From assembly GCF_000203815.1 (NCBI RefSeq), contig NW_004457737.1, positions 1,798,001 through 1,862,000 of the forward strand: a DNA stretch of 64,000 nt, in the 5' to 3' direction. The notes beneath the pieces are model-generated. The model had not been told where the DNA came from and did not search any database. It worked only from the letters and a program-made list of their open reading frames with translations. This document shows, one piece after another, positions 12,037 to 23,400 of this stretch; position 1 is the first letter of the stretch; every line of letters begins with the position of its first letter. The translations under genes and the position numbers were made by a program. The stretch is from Cavenderia fasciculata. Taxonomy: Eukaryota; Evosea; Eumycetozoa; Acytosteliales; Cavenderiaceae.

Positions 12037-13312
12037 TTCTATCTTATCTGTACTACACCTGAATGTATGTGCAATGAAACTAAAACATGGGATGGATGAC
12101 AAATTAATAATAATAAACTGGGGCTGCAGACAGATGATTCGTTTGAAACGAGTAGACCAAGCAAAGCAAAGAACCAGAACCTTTATTATTGCTTTATTTT
12201 CTAAATATCTTCAAGATATTTGTATTGATCTTTCTCTCTTGCAAAAGAATAAACAGAGCGCTACAGCTGAAGTGATGGTAAACCAAGAAAGAGATTAAAC
12301 AAATATTAAATATTTAATATTTTAACAGAGAGAAGGGTTGGTTGGTTGGTTACTCACCATCACGACGATCAAGTTCACCCGTTGCTGTGGGTTAAAATCA
12401 TACAACACCGCTTCCATCACAGAGACGGAAGTTCACAGCCCTAAAAAATATGCAAGAGCTCTTGCAATGAATTGAAGTAATTTGATTATGTGTAACAAAC
12501 AATATTGTCTGTCTCGTTCAACGTTATTTATATAATCAGATTTAATACCCTTTTCCGAAATGACAGACAGAAGATATAAAACGGCGCACCTAGGCGTCTC
12601 CCAACATTTTAGATTCACCGAATTTCGATGATTCGACGTACAGTAATAATTTACGATAATGGATCGGTCCAGCAAGGCATGCACGTACAATGTCCTTGAA
12701 GTCCCATTACAAGATACTTTTTTCAACAACAACAACAATAATAATCAATACATAAAAGATCGATGAATCTGCTACGGAGAAAAGGAAAGAAAGGTGTTTG
12801 AAATTCAATTCAAGTATTATTATTATTATTTAGAACAAGCAAACACAATATTGTATTTGTTTAATACATCAATCAATCACTCAATCAAAGCAGAATCCAT
12901 TCAAAACTTGAAAAGTCCTTTCACTTTAAATTGGCTTTCTCTCTCTTGTTTGGTACAATCACGTGTATAATCAATCAATAACAAAACAATACTACTTCTT
13001 TAATTTACGAATATACATTTAAAGAAGAACAAAGATTTGTGTAAGTATTCAGTGTTTTGTACAAACAAATAATAGATATGTACGCGTGCGCGTACGATGC
13101 TATACCTCTTCAGGAAAAAGCGATACGAACCAACCCAACTTTTTGTTGAAATATGGTTTAGCAATCAATTCAATATGTTTGTTCGCTTTTTTTTTTCAAT
13201 CATTATTATTTACGGATACCAATTCCAATTAGATATAAATATTAATCTTCTTTTATTATAATTATTACTATTATTATTATTACTATTATTCTTTAAAGAA
13301 ATACAACAAACT
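12037..13312. other. Intergenic, divergent promoter region
   Basis: About 1.28 kb between a minus-strand and a plus-strand gene, so it holds both promoters. No supported protein gene; the 101-codon minus frame at 12433-12738 has no recognisable composition. A less AT-rich block lies at about 12340-12720 and contains the 16-bp perfect palindrome TGCAAGAGCTCTTGCA (12451-12466). At 13080-13095 there is an alternating purine-pyrimidine near-palindrome GTACGCGTGCGCGTAC, unusual in such AT-rich DNA. T-rich and ATT-repeat tracts directly precede the start at 13313. Confidence 0.5.
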
Positions 13313-15142
13313 ATGAAATCATTGAAAAGTCTTTATTTTTCACTTACAACTTCAAACAAAAAATTAAATGAAAATACGGTATCTAATTTAGATCAAGATG
13401 ACCACCAAGATCAAGAGGACGGTAGTGGTGGAGATGGTAGTGAACATACAAATACCTCCAAAAATTATTCAAAATCCTCAAGGAGTAGATACAAAAAAGG
13501 CCATGAAAGAACATTATCGGGAAATGAAATCAATGTTGAAGAGTTGGTATACCGAGAAGAGGAAAGGAAAAGACTGGAAATATTAAACCAAGAAGAAGAG
13601 GAAAATAGATTGTCGGTATTACCATGGATCATTCAATGTTATATCATTGAATTGTTTATGCATGCACCTTCAGAGGTGAGGACCGACCGTCTTGGAAAGA
13701 TTACATTCAACAAACTAAACACTCGTAATCCATTGATATATGTCTGTCGTAAATGGTTTGGTCAATGTTCAAAGATATTCCAACGAGACGGTGCTATACC
13801 CTTTAGACCGACAATGAGTGTCACCGAGTTTTCGACACACTTTGCCTCGGTCAATTGTCTAGCCAACCATATCAACACCTTGGTCCTAACCAACGAGTAT
13901 GAACCACCCGTCCAACCCCGAGCCAAGTTTTTCAATCCACAACGAAGAACCAGTCGCACAGACTATCTCTCGAGGACAGGTCCCAAGGACGGCGACTTTT
14001 ACGCCAAGGTCAGACACCTAGTCATCGAAGAGAACGAGTCTGTTATTAGTGATATGATGTGTAATACTTTGGTAGTTCTTTTTGGCACTAAAGATATATG
14101 GATACAGTCGATCACTTTGTACAGCTCATTATACGTGCCAATGGTCGCACCGTACCTTGGTAGTGTCCAGTCGCTCACTATTACCCTCACCACTCTTTCA
14201 TGCCAACACACATTACTCGAAGCACTCCAAATCGCCGAGTCATTGACCCATCTCACCGTCATTGTTGACATGGGTGGACAACTGTCATCCGACTTTTTCC
14301 TCCAACTTCCCACCACTCTGCGCTCACTGCAAGTCCAGACCACCTCGAGACATCGTACCAACTATCTGATGAACTCTCTTGACCTATGTAACTTTGTCCA
14401 ATTCTCAAGATACCCAAATCTCAACCGTCTCTCCTTGTCTCCCAAAGTCGTATTTGACCCTTCCAATCTAATCACCCATCTCAACAAAGACACAACCCAA
14501 ATCACAGATTTATCTGAGTTTATGCTAGAGTTTACACCAGAGGTTCACTCACTCTTGAAAACTCAACCCAAGATTACACACTTTAATATCTTTGTATCGA
14601 CCAACAGCATAGCAGATAGTAGTGTCGACATTTTAAACAACAACTCTACAAACCATCATTTTACCATTAGTTCAATGCCAACCGTTTCTTGTTTTGAACC
14701 TATAACAATACATGACAAGATTCAAACTCTTAAAATCGTTTCATTTGGTCTGTCTGACGAATCAAAGCTTATAGTCTCAAATATTCTAGATAGTTTACAC
14801 AATCATAGAGATTTGTATTCGTTGTATTTGGAAGTAGGACAAATCAATGAATCTATACTCAATTCATTGGTTAGACTATTAGACAAGAATCGGTCTATTA
14901 CACGTCTATATTTGTTGCCCAAAGGTGCATCGGATGATATTCCACTAACTGGATTTTTCAACCAACTTCCAAGAGACCATCTATTGAATCTTCTCCAAAT
15001 CATTGCAACCACCAAAACAATCAATACCGTCATTATGCCATCCAACCTAATTTCACACAAAGATCCAATCAACAATGAATTACCAAAACAATTTGATTTT
15101 GTAAATAGTTTTTGGTTTACAGTTTTAATTAGATATAAATAA
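13313..15142 (+). CDS. F-box-like protein with leucine-rich C-terminal region
   Basis: Single-exon frame of 609 aa. Residues 1-95 are charged and low-complexity, with an Arg/Glu-rich helix at 75-97 (EEERKRLEILNQEEEENR). Residues ~98-160 resemble an F-box: a short helix (LPWIIQCYIIELFM), then the VCRKWF signature common in dictyostelid F-box proteins. The rest is a series of irregular leucine-rich segments (SLTITLTTL, SLTHLTVIV, LRSLQV, NLNRLSLSP), as in LRR-bearing substrate receptors of SCF ubiquitin ligases. That role is inferred; no clear F-box consensus can be proven by eye. It converges on the kinase-like gene at 15200 with only 57 bp between them. Confidence 0.7.
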   Translation: MKSLKSLYFSLTTSNKKLNENTVSNLDQDDHQDQEDGSGGDGSEHTNTSKNYSKSSRSRYKKGHERTLSGNEINVEELVYREEERKRLEILNQEEEENRLSVLPWIIQCYIIELFMHAPSEVRTDRLGKITFNKLNTRNPLIYVCRKWFGQCSKIFQRDGAIPFRPTMSVTEFSTHFASVNCLANHINTLVLTNEYEPPVQPRAKFFNPQRRTSRTDYLSRTGPKDGDFYAKVRHLVIEENESVISDMMCNTLVVLFGTKDIWIQSITLYSSLYVPMVAPYLGSVQSLTITLTTLSCQHTLLEALQIAESLTHLTVIVDMGGQLSSDFFLQLPTTLRSLQVQTTSRHRTNYLMNSLDLCNFVQFSRYPNLNRLSLSPKVVFDPSNLITHLNKDTTQITDLSEFMLEFTPEVHSLLKTQPKITHFNIFVSTNSIADSSVDILNNNSTNHHFTISSMPTVSCFEPITIHDKIQTLKIVSFGLSDESKLIVSNILDSLHNHRDLYSLYLEVGQINESILNSLVRLLDKNRSITRLYLLPKGASDDIPLTGFFNQLPRDHLLNLLQIIATTKTINTVIMPSNLISHKDPINNELPKQFDFVNSFWFTVLIRYK

Positions 15143-15199
15143 TTTAATAAATAATTTAATGTTTGTAATTGTAATTGTAATTAACTATCTTTTCTTTAT

Positions 15200-16563
15200 T
15201 TATAAAATTTTACAACATTTATAACATGTTGGTTTTTTAACAATCTTCTTCTTCTTCATATTTAACTTCTTTGTCATCTTCTTTTGTTTCTTCTCTTCAT
15301 TTTTTTCCTCATCTAAAGAAAATTCTAGTCTAAGAGATTTAATGTCTGTTCTAGAATATTTTATGAGGTCTCTAAAGAATTGAGGCAATTCTATTTCCCT
15401 CCAAGATTTTAAAACAAGGTCTGGTCGATCAGACTCGATTGAAAGTATAGTTGATCGGATTGCTGGACAAGACATTAAGATGAAGGTCTTTACAAATGAC
15501 TCATTGTCATCAAATTTGGTGGCAAATATTAATTTCCCGTGATCCATTAGATCTAGAATCCTGTCTGAAGCAGTATAGTATGTTCCAGTGTAAACCTCCT
15601 GATCCTGTTTATCCTCAAAAACAGCTGAACCCCAATCAATGAGAATTGGCATTCCAAAAGGATCAATGATAATGTTTGATGCTCTGACATCTCGATGAAT
15701 GATACCTTTTTTATGAATTCTTCCTAGAGTGTCTAAAATCTAAGTTGAAGTTGGATATTGCAACCATGGGATTATTGGTTAGTACCTAAAGATATGCTCA
15801 AACCTTTTTAAAATCTTACAGTTGAGAAATGAAAAAAGGAATAGTTTTCAATAGTGAAAGGTTCTCCAACAGGTTGAGTAGCTATCCAATTGTAACCATG
15901 ATCAATGAGTTTTGGAACATATATAATATTATTATTGTCAATAATCGCCTCCATTATTGAAAGTTCATGATCTTTGGCCGTAGTGGTCTGGAAAATTTTG
16001 AGTATATACTTCTTTGTCTTTTTTGTTGGTGATTGACAAGACCAGACCTGAAATGCCAGATCCAAGGAGATGGATGTTTTCATGCATCAATGGCCCTGGA
16101 TATTCTTTTTTAAGACTCTTTTTCAATCTTCTGGACTTTTGGGTTGTTGGTGTTGTAGATTCTAGATCTATTAAAATAGAAATAGAAATAACATAATTTA
16201 GTTTAAATTATAATTAAATCTGTTTAAATAAGATGATAATTTTAATTTCTACATACAATGTATTATTGCCAACATGGGGTAATCAATTCTTTGACGTTGA
16301 TTGGTTTCTTTTTCATTTAAAACTTTAACTTCAATTTCTTTTAAACTCTTGTCTATTTTACTTTCCAGTTCTAACAAGACCATGTCTTCACCTTGTTTTA
16401 AACGATTGTATAAAAGAATACGATTGTTGGCAGGGACTTGTAGTAGAATGCTTTTTCTAATTGGTCTGATTAGGTCATAGTTGTGTTTAACATCAACAAA
16501 TTCTATTTTGGCGAAATGATTTCTACAATACACATAACCTATGAATGTTATTGGTTCATCCAT
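15200..16563 (-). CDS. Divergent protein kinase-like protein
   Basis: Exons 16563-16257, 16167-15820 and 15739-15200 give about 397 aa if one base is removed from the A6 run (plus-strand T 16019-16024). With that correction every splice phase fits. Kinase features: Gly loop LLGSGISGLVLSI, a candidate ATP lysine in KYILKIF, catalytic loop HRDVRASN, and DWG in place of DFG. The usual APE motif is not recognisable; YTGTYYTASDRIL occupies the activation-segment position. The C-terminus is Lys-rich. The Trp in DWG and the missing APE place it outside ordinary Ser/Thr kinases; it resembles the atypical FunK1-like group in pattern only. Catalytic Asp and Mg-binding Asp are both present, so activity is possible. 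The N-terminal ~100 residues are unassigned. Confidence 0.65.
16019..16024 (-). other. Frame break in an A-run of the kinase-like gene
   Basis: Upstream the frame reads GSGISGLVLSITNK; downstream the kinase continues as KKYILKIF in the next frame. Deleting one A from the six-A run joins them, and exon 2 then has the length required by both flanking splice phases. An assembly indel is most likely. Confidence 0.65.
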
Positions 16564-16916
16564 GACAATAGTAATATATAATAACTACAATTACTATATG
16601 TAGCATTTTGAGTGTTTCTCTTTTGTTCAAAAATGTATTAATTATTATTGTATACCTCCTCCTTTTTTTTTTTGATTACAATAATAAATCGTCAGTCCCT
16701 TTTTTTAAAAAAAAATCAAGACCAAAAGATTAGATTCCACAAATCAACATGATACTAAATATTTTTTAATTTTTTTCTATTTTTTTTATTTTTAAATAAT
16801 TATTATTAAAATACCTTTTTTAATTTACCAATATATATGTTCAAAATATTTGTGTTTTGTTCTTTACTATTATTATTATTTCTATTCTTATTATTATTAA
16901 TATTTTTTTTTTAAAA
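16564..16916. other. Intergenic, about 350 bp
   Basis: Almost pure A/T with long T and A runs. It contains the promoter of the kinase-like gene and the 3' flank of eIF3c. I see nothing else in it. Confidence 0.6.
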
Positions 16917-19668
16917 TTATTTCTTTCTATTTTGTTGTTTACGTTGGTGATGATTGTTATTGTGGTGGTGATTGTTATTGTGGTGGTGTGAAGTAGCGCC
17001 AGATGGACCAGAAGAGGTTTGGGCAGCACCGGCATTTGTATTGATTTCATCAAACTTTTTGTTACGGAAACTGCCAAACTTGATATCGTAGATTCTTTCG
17101 TTTTGTTCGACAAAGTTGATGAGCGACTCTGAGTAGTTGAGGGCGAGGTGTTGTAACTTGGTTTGTTCGGAACGATGGAAGGTGATGGTTTCGGTCGAGT
17201 GTTCCCAAGAGGCAGAGATGTCGTGGTTGGCCATCATCTTGGAGACGACAGAGTGGACATGGTTCTTTGGTAGACTGAAACGCTCGGCCAATTCGTCGAG
17301 ACGCATAGTGTCATAGTAGACCGAGTAGGTGTAGAGGAAAGTCTTGAGACTGACTTCTTGAACGATACGCTTGAGACGCTCGAGTACCTTTTCTCCGTCT
17401 TGGATGACGGTCCACAACTTGAGGGTCGAGAGCAACTTGATGGTGGTTTGGTAGTCGCCAGTGGCGAGGGCCTTGGACGAGGCATAGATGATGTCCTTGA
17501 AGGTGTCGGGTGGTGGGATAAAGACTTGCTTGTCGAGGTGATCCATGTGACGTTGGTAGAATTTACAGATCTTGAGCTTCGAGTCAAATGGACGCGAGGC
17601 ACTTTGTGGCACGGCAATCAACATACCAGAGATGAGGTTGACAGTCTCGATAACGTCGAATGGGATGTGCATGTGTCCTGGCAACACTCTTTGCTTCTCT
17701 TCAATCTCACGGAGTGGCTCCTTTTCGTGGAACTTGGTGTAGGCAGAGAGACCTTGAGCGAGCAACTCCTTACGCAAACCGGAAAACTCGGCCAAACAGT
17801 TTTGAGCTTCGGCAATGTAGCCGTTTCTAAAGGCACAGAGACCGACTTGGACCATAGCACGATTGAAGAGGATTTGGGCTTGGATGTCCATCAAGGTGGG
17901 GTTGTCTTGGAGATGGGACATGAGCATCATATCACGGGCTTCATGGAAACGGTTGTGGATGGCGTTAAAGTAGATGTTGAGCAAGATGGTACGGGCGTTG
18001 AGACGCATGTCACCATGTTGGTAGATAAAGGCACTCAACTTTTTGATGGTCGATTCTTGGTCGATACCGAGATGGTAGATGTGTTCGAGACGACGGATGG
18101 CAGCACGTGCAGCCTTGTCGTTTTGGTTACCTTGTTCGAGGTAGGTTTGAACGGCGGCACCAATCTCGAGGAGGATTGACTCGTCGGCAAGACGCTCAGT
18201 GTACTCGGCCGATGGGAAGGTCAAGTGTTGGAGCGACTTGTTGAGCTCTTCATCGAGACGCTCAAAGAGCGAGAGAAGGTTGCCACGGATGTAGACGTTG
18301 CCTGGGACACGGTTTGGCTCGTCTTGTTCGCTGATGAGTACAAATTGTTTGTTCTTTTCCAACAAGCTGATGATGAGTTTGATGTTGGAGGCGGCACGCT
18401 TCCAGGCTGGACTGGCCATCGACACTTGGATGGTTGGGGCAAGATCAAACAAGGCGTTGACGACGTTGTACAAGATGCTAAAGGTGTCTTCGTCTTCCTT
18501 GACGTGCACCAAGAGACCCTCCAAAAGGTCGATTTGGATGTTGGCATTGGTACCCTTCTTACCACGTTGGTTGAGGATGTCCTTGAGCTTTTGGTGGACT
18601 TCAGCACGTGACAATTGCTTTTGACCGGCGGTTTCGGCTGGGGCGGCGGCGGCGGGCGACGAGGCAGCCTTTTCTTGCTTGAGCTTGGCCTTTTGGTCAT
18701 CATTCTTACGTTTGGTGGTGGTGGCGACCTTCTTGTCGGTCTTGGTGTCGGTCTTTTTCATCCAACGCTTAGACTTGTCAACCTCTTCGCCAACGTCAGA
18801 GTCGTCGCTCGAATCACTGTCGTCACTGTCGTCGCTGTAGTCGTCAGAGTCGTCTTCAGAGTCGTCTTCAGAAGAAGAGTCTGATGCGGCGGCACCACCC
18901 GACTTGAACCAGCCATTCTTGGCAGCGGCCTTTTTGGCGGCGCCAGCAGCTGGCTTCTTTGGAGCAGCCTTCTTTGGGCCGTCGCTGTCGTCGTCAGACT
19001 CACTCTCGCTCAAGTCAGAGTCGTCGCTCAAATCACTCTCTGAGTCGTCGCTGTCCTTGTTGGCACTCTTTAACAAGTCGGGGTTGTCTCTGTAGACCTT
19101 GACTTGAGCCTCGTAGGCTGGTAATGTCTTTTTCAACTTTTGCTTCAAGGTTTGATGTGCCTTGACGTTCTTGCTGTTCATCTTCTTCTTGCTCGATTCA
19201 TCCAAATTCAAAGATGTTTCAATTAAATATAATGCCTTGACTAATCCTGGTGGTACACCTTCCTTTTTGATAACATTGGTTGATTTTTCAATAAACTTGA
19301 TCATATTTTCAAAATCTACAAAATAATAATAAAAAGAAGATGGTTAATCATCATTAGCGTCCTAAAGATCCCGAATCTGTGTACACAGTCCCAATTTGTT
19401 CTGTATAGAGGTATATTTTACCATTCAAGATTGCGCTCCAATCGTTCATGTTGATATGATTCTTAATGTCGTTGAAACTCTTGTCTAATTGTTCCCATGT
19501 CTTGTCCTTGGCAGACTTTACAACTCTCTTGACTTCAACCTCATCTTCAGAAGAAGAGGCAGCGAAACGATTTACTCTCTTTTGTTGTTGGGCTGCGCCT
19601 GAATCTGATGATGATGACTCTGAATCACTATCTGATTCTGAATCTGATCTTTGAAAGAAACGTGACAT
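16917..19668 (-). CDS. eif3C: Translation initiation factor eIF3 subunit C
   Basis: Two exons (19668-19422 and 19315-16917; donor GTAAAA, phase 1) give 881 aa, close to the ~913 aa of animal eIF3c. The N-terminus matches the family: MSRFF followed by Ser/Asp-rich acidic segments, then SFNDIKNHINMNDW. A long acidic stretch lies at about residues 170-250. The eIF3c N-terminal domain follows, with the PCI domain near the C-terminus (about 660-800; RLDELAERFSLP is the winged-helix part), ending in a His/Asn-rich tail. eIF3c is a core scaffold of the 43S preinitiation complex in the cytosol, binding eIF1 and eIF5 through its N-terminus. Codon use is strongly biased (GGT, GTC, AAG), as expected for a highly expressed gene. 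Confidence 0.97.
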
Positions 19669-20438
19669 CTTTTCTAGAAAGTAAATTTATCTATATAAAT
19701 AAAAATAACAATAGTATAAGAATAGAATAGAATTGGAGTTAATAACAATTGGATAGATCTAAACAATCCATCAATCCATCCATCCATCAATCCATCAACC
19801 AAATCACCATATTATTGCTACTACCACACAATAAAAGACGACACTGACGACAACCTGTTTATGAAAAGTTTGTTCACAAGTAGTCGTGTACAAATAGTAT
19901 AATGTTATCTTGTTTGTCATCTGCTATACTATCTGTCCTGTTGTCTGTCTATCTGTTGTTTGTGTTTGAATATATGTCTTTGGAATGGTTGATGGAAGGA
20001 GGTGCACAATTGATTGTGTGATTGATTCTTTCTTCCTATAGTCAACGATTTGTATGACATACATAATAATATTAATCGGATCGGGTATACTGATTAAAAC
20101 TAAACTTGAATTGATTGGATAAGAGAGATATATAGAGGATGACTGTCTTCTTTTCTCTTTCTTTAATACTTCTCAACAACTACAAGCCTGTTATTATTAC
20201 TACTATATAAAATTACCTGTCTTCATGATCGTTTTTGATGCTCACTACAAAAAAAAAAAAAAAAAAAACAATTTTTTTCAATTTTCTTCTGAAGGGCGAA
20301 CAAGACGACACAGAGAGGATCCACACAAAATGACAGACGATCGGAGTAAGATTGAGAAAACGATAGGATCTATTGGTTGTATTTGTTTGTTTCTATTTAT
20401 AATATTATTATTATTTATTTTGTTCCATTTCTATTTAT
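19669..20438. other. Intergenic, eIF3c promoter
   Basis: About 770 bp between the eIF3c start and the 3' end of the next minus-strand gene. It holds (CCAT)n repeats at 19768-19795 and an 18-base A-run at about 20250-20268. A short plus-strand frame across the A-run (20225-20449) is not credible. No other site is recognisable. Confidence 0.5.
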
Positions 20439-23400
20439 TTATTTATTAAAAATATCTTGTAATTTTTTAATTAATAATTCAATCATTAGAGTTTTGTTTG
20501 GCATATTGTGAAGACAGTCGAAAAGTCTCTTGTGGAAAGCTGGAACCTCAGTGTCAAAACTAGTCCAGAGTTTGGTTAAAAAGTCTTTGGCTTCAACTGG
20601 TGATAACTCTCCTTCTTGTTGTTGTTGAATCATTGATTTGATAAAACTGGAATTATTAAATGATGATTGATTAAGTGCGGCCGCATTATTATATGGAACT
20701 ACTTGAGAGTTATTATTATTATTATTATTAGTATTGTTGTTGTTGTTATTATTGTTATTTGTAACTCCCTTTAAATATGAAAATACTGATGACATGAATT
20801 TACCAGTTGATGATTGTTGTTGATCATTATTATTATTTAAAAATATATCTTGTTGTTTTTTGTTGTTGTTGTTGTTGTTGTTTGATAATTCATTTAAGTT
20901 GAGGATTGGTTGTTGTTGGCTTACAAAAGATGATGAGAATGTAGATGATGATAATAATGGTGAAGTAGTATTATTATTATTATTGGACAATGATGATGCA
21001 TTAGTCATTAGACCATGAATAAATAGACCTTGTACCGAGACTGTAAAGTGGTAGGCATGGGTAACAATGACTAATAACAAAGTCTCAATAACCTCTTTTA
21101 ACAAATCACTATTGTGGTGTCTAAATGCCAAACGTTCTGTGAGCTTCTTGATGACCATTTGGTTGCGCTGCGACACTTCAAGGTCTTGGTAGGACTGGTC
21201 GTCATGCAAGATTTGCTTTAATTGGTAGTTGGACAGATTGTCTACATTTTCAATCGAGTGTTTCAAAAACTCTACAATTTCCAATGACTTGGAATACGAC
21301 ACCAAACACTCCTTCATATATTTGATTGGTACATCTAAACTTGGTAAAACAGAGTTTTGTAATGTTCCATTTCCTGATAATAATGTAGATTTAATAGTTG
21401 AACCAAAACATGCTGATCCGAATTTTGAGTCTAGACAAATAATAAATTAATTAATTAATAAATAAATATTTTCATTTTTTGATTTGTTTTCTTTTCTTTT
21501 CTTTTCTTACTTTGAATAATTGAAACTCTTCTACAATATAAAATAATGTCACGACAGATAAGAGTAATGAGATGGTTCATTTCAACGTCAAAGATGGTTG
21601 GTTGTTCCTTTTGGTTTGTGAAATCGACACTTTGGTAAGAGGCTATTTCATCTTCGTCGAGGTTACTATCGTCTCTGTCCTCTTTGATCTTTGATTTCAA
21701 ATGTCTGCTGTACTTGCCAAAGAGAGAGAGGATGGCTGAGTGGAAACGGGTAAAGTGGGCCTGTGTCTTTTCAGACTGGTAGTTTTGGGCAATCAACTTG
21801 CTGTTTTGTGACAAGAGGTGGACAGAGAGCTGGAGGATGGTCAACGAGGTGTTGGATGGAGGATGGGCATCTTGGAGAATAAACTTAAAGAGGTCGGAAT
21901 GCTCGGCCATGAGTGATTGGACTTGTGCATAGATATCGACACGTTCATGTGGGAAGTTGAACAGAGAGACGAGTAGACGGAACAAAGGGATGATGAGTGA
22001 GGCGTATGGCGACATGGAAAGATCCGATGGGACGTGTGACAGGAATGAACAGGCTGAAAACGAGGCAACAATGTTGGAAGCCATCAATAATCGGATACCG
22101 TCAATGTTTTGGGCCACTCGGATCAATAGAGACATTTGACTGTCATAGACACGAAGGTCGCGGGCATCCAATTGCTCCCATCTCTGAAGGGTGTTTGTGC
22201 ATTGACCAATAATCGAAACAATGGCATTGCGATCATCCAATGCTCTGAGTGTCTTGTTTGATCTAATACCATCCAAAGCTACCAAAAGCTCCATACAACT
22301 GGTAGCAGCAATCTTCCAACCACCAGAGAATGAACTGCAATCAGAGATTAACAATCTAACAAATCTATCATCAACCTTGTTCAACAATAATATATTATGT
22401 TTTTCAATTGATTTTATATTATGAATGGTTGTATTATTACCATTTAAATCATTTGTTTTGTTTTGATCAAATGAATGAGTTAAACTAGAAAAAAAAAATT
22501 AAATTAATTAATTATATTATTAATAATTTTCTTTTTGTTTACTTACGTCAAATATTTAATGATACAAGTATAAGCAATACCTCTAATTGGTTGATAAGAA
22601 GATCTAAGGATAGTTTGAATTAAACCTTCGAAAATTCCTTTAACCTTTGATTCCAAGATATCATTGAAATTGTTTGATAGTTGGAAAGTATCCTTTTTCA
22701 TCTTGAGAACATAAAACAATGTCAAAATGGTATAACCCAAAGAGATTCCACATGTAATTGGATATTTTTCATTTGAAAATTCCATTACCAATCTTTGTAA
22801 TAATGTTAATGGTATCATTTCATTCATTGATCTAAAAATAAATAGGATAGAATATTAATATTTTAACAATCATTAATCATTTTTCTTTTTTTCTTTTTTT
22901 CTTTTTCTTCTTTTTCTTCTTTTTTTTTAACATACATTAAAGTATCAACTTGTAATAAAGCTTCATTTACAAATAATTTCCAACCTTCGAGAGCACGAGT
23001 TTTAGAATCTACCAAAGTGATGGTTGCATTGAGACGAGCACAAATTTCCAATTCTCTGTCAATGTCTTGAACGTTGGTGAAACGTGGATCAGACTCTAGA
23101 TGCTTGCGGACGAGTGGAAGATTGACGATTTGACAATCACGGTAATTGACCAAGCAAGAGGCTTCGAGGACAGGGATGAGTTCGAAAATACGTGGTTTCT
23201 GGAGCTCGGCAAACTCAAACTCAATGGCATTGAATACTTGGAGAATCTCGAGTGCGTTGCTGTTGTAGGTGTTGCCGTTGCCACCACGACCGTCTCCGCC
23301 GACCAACAAACTCATAAAGTAGTTTTTGATAAGTGGGTCGGATCCGCAGTGCATGGTGGTGGCCATGGTCTTGAGCAACCACGACAACGCCGAGATGTGT

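Noticed and set aside
12433-12738. 101-codon minus-strand frame in a mixed-composition block
   Set aside because: No recognisable motif and no splice partner; the block is described as intergenic.
17358-18179. 273-codon plus-strand open frame
   Set aside because: Lies entirely antisense to eIF3c. The open frame is a by-product of the strong codon bias of that gene.
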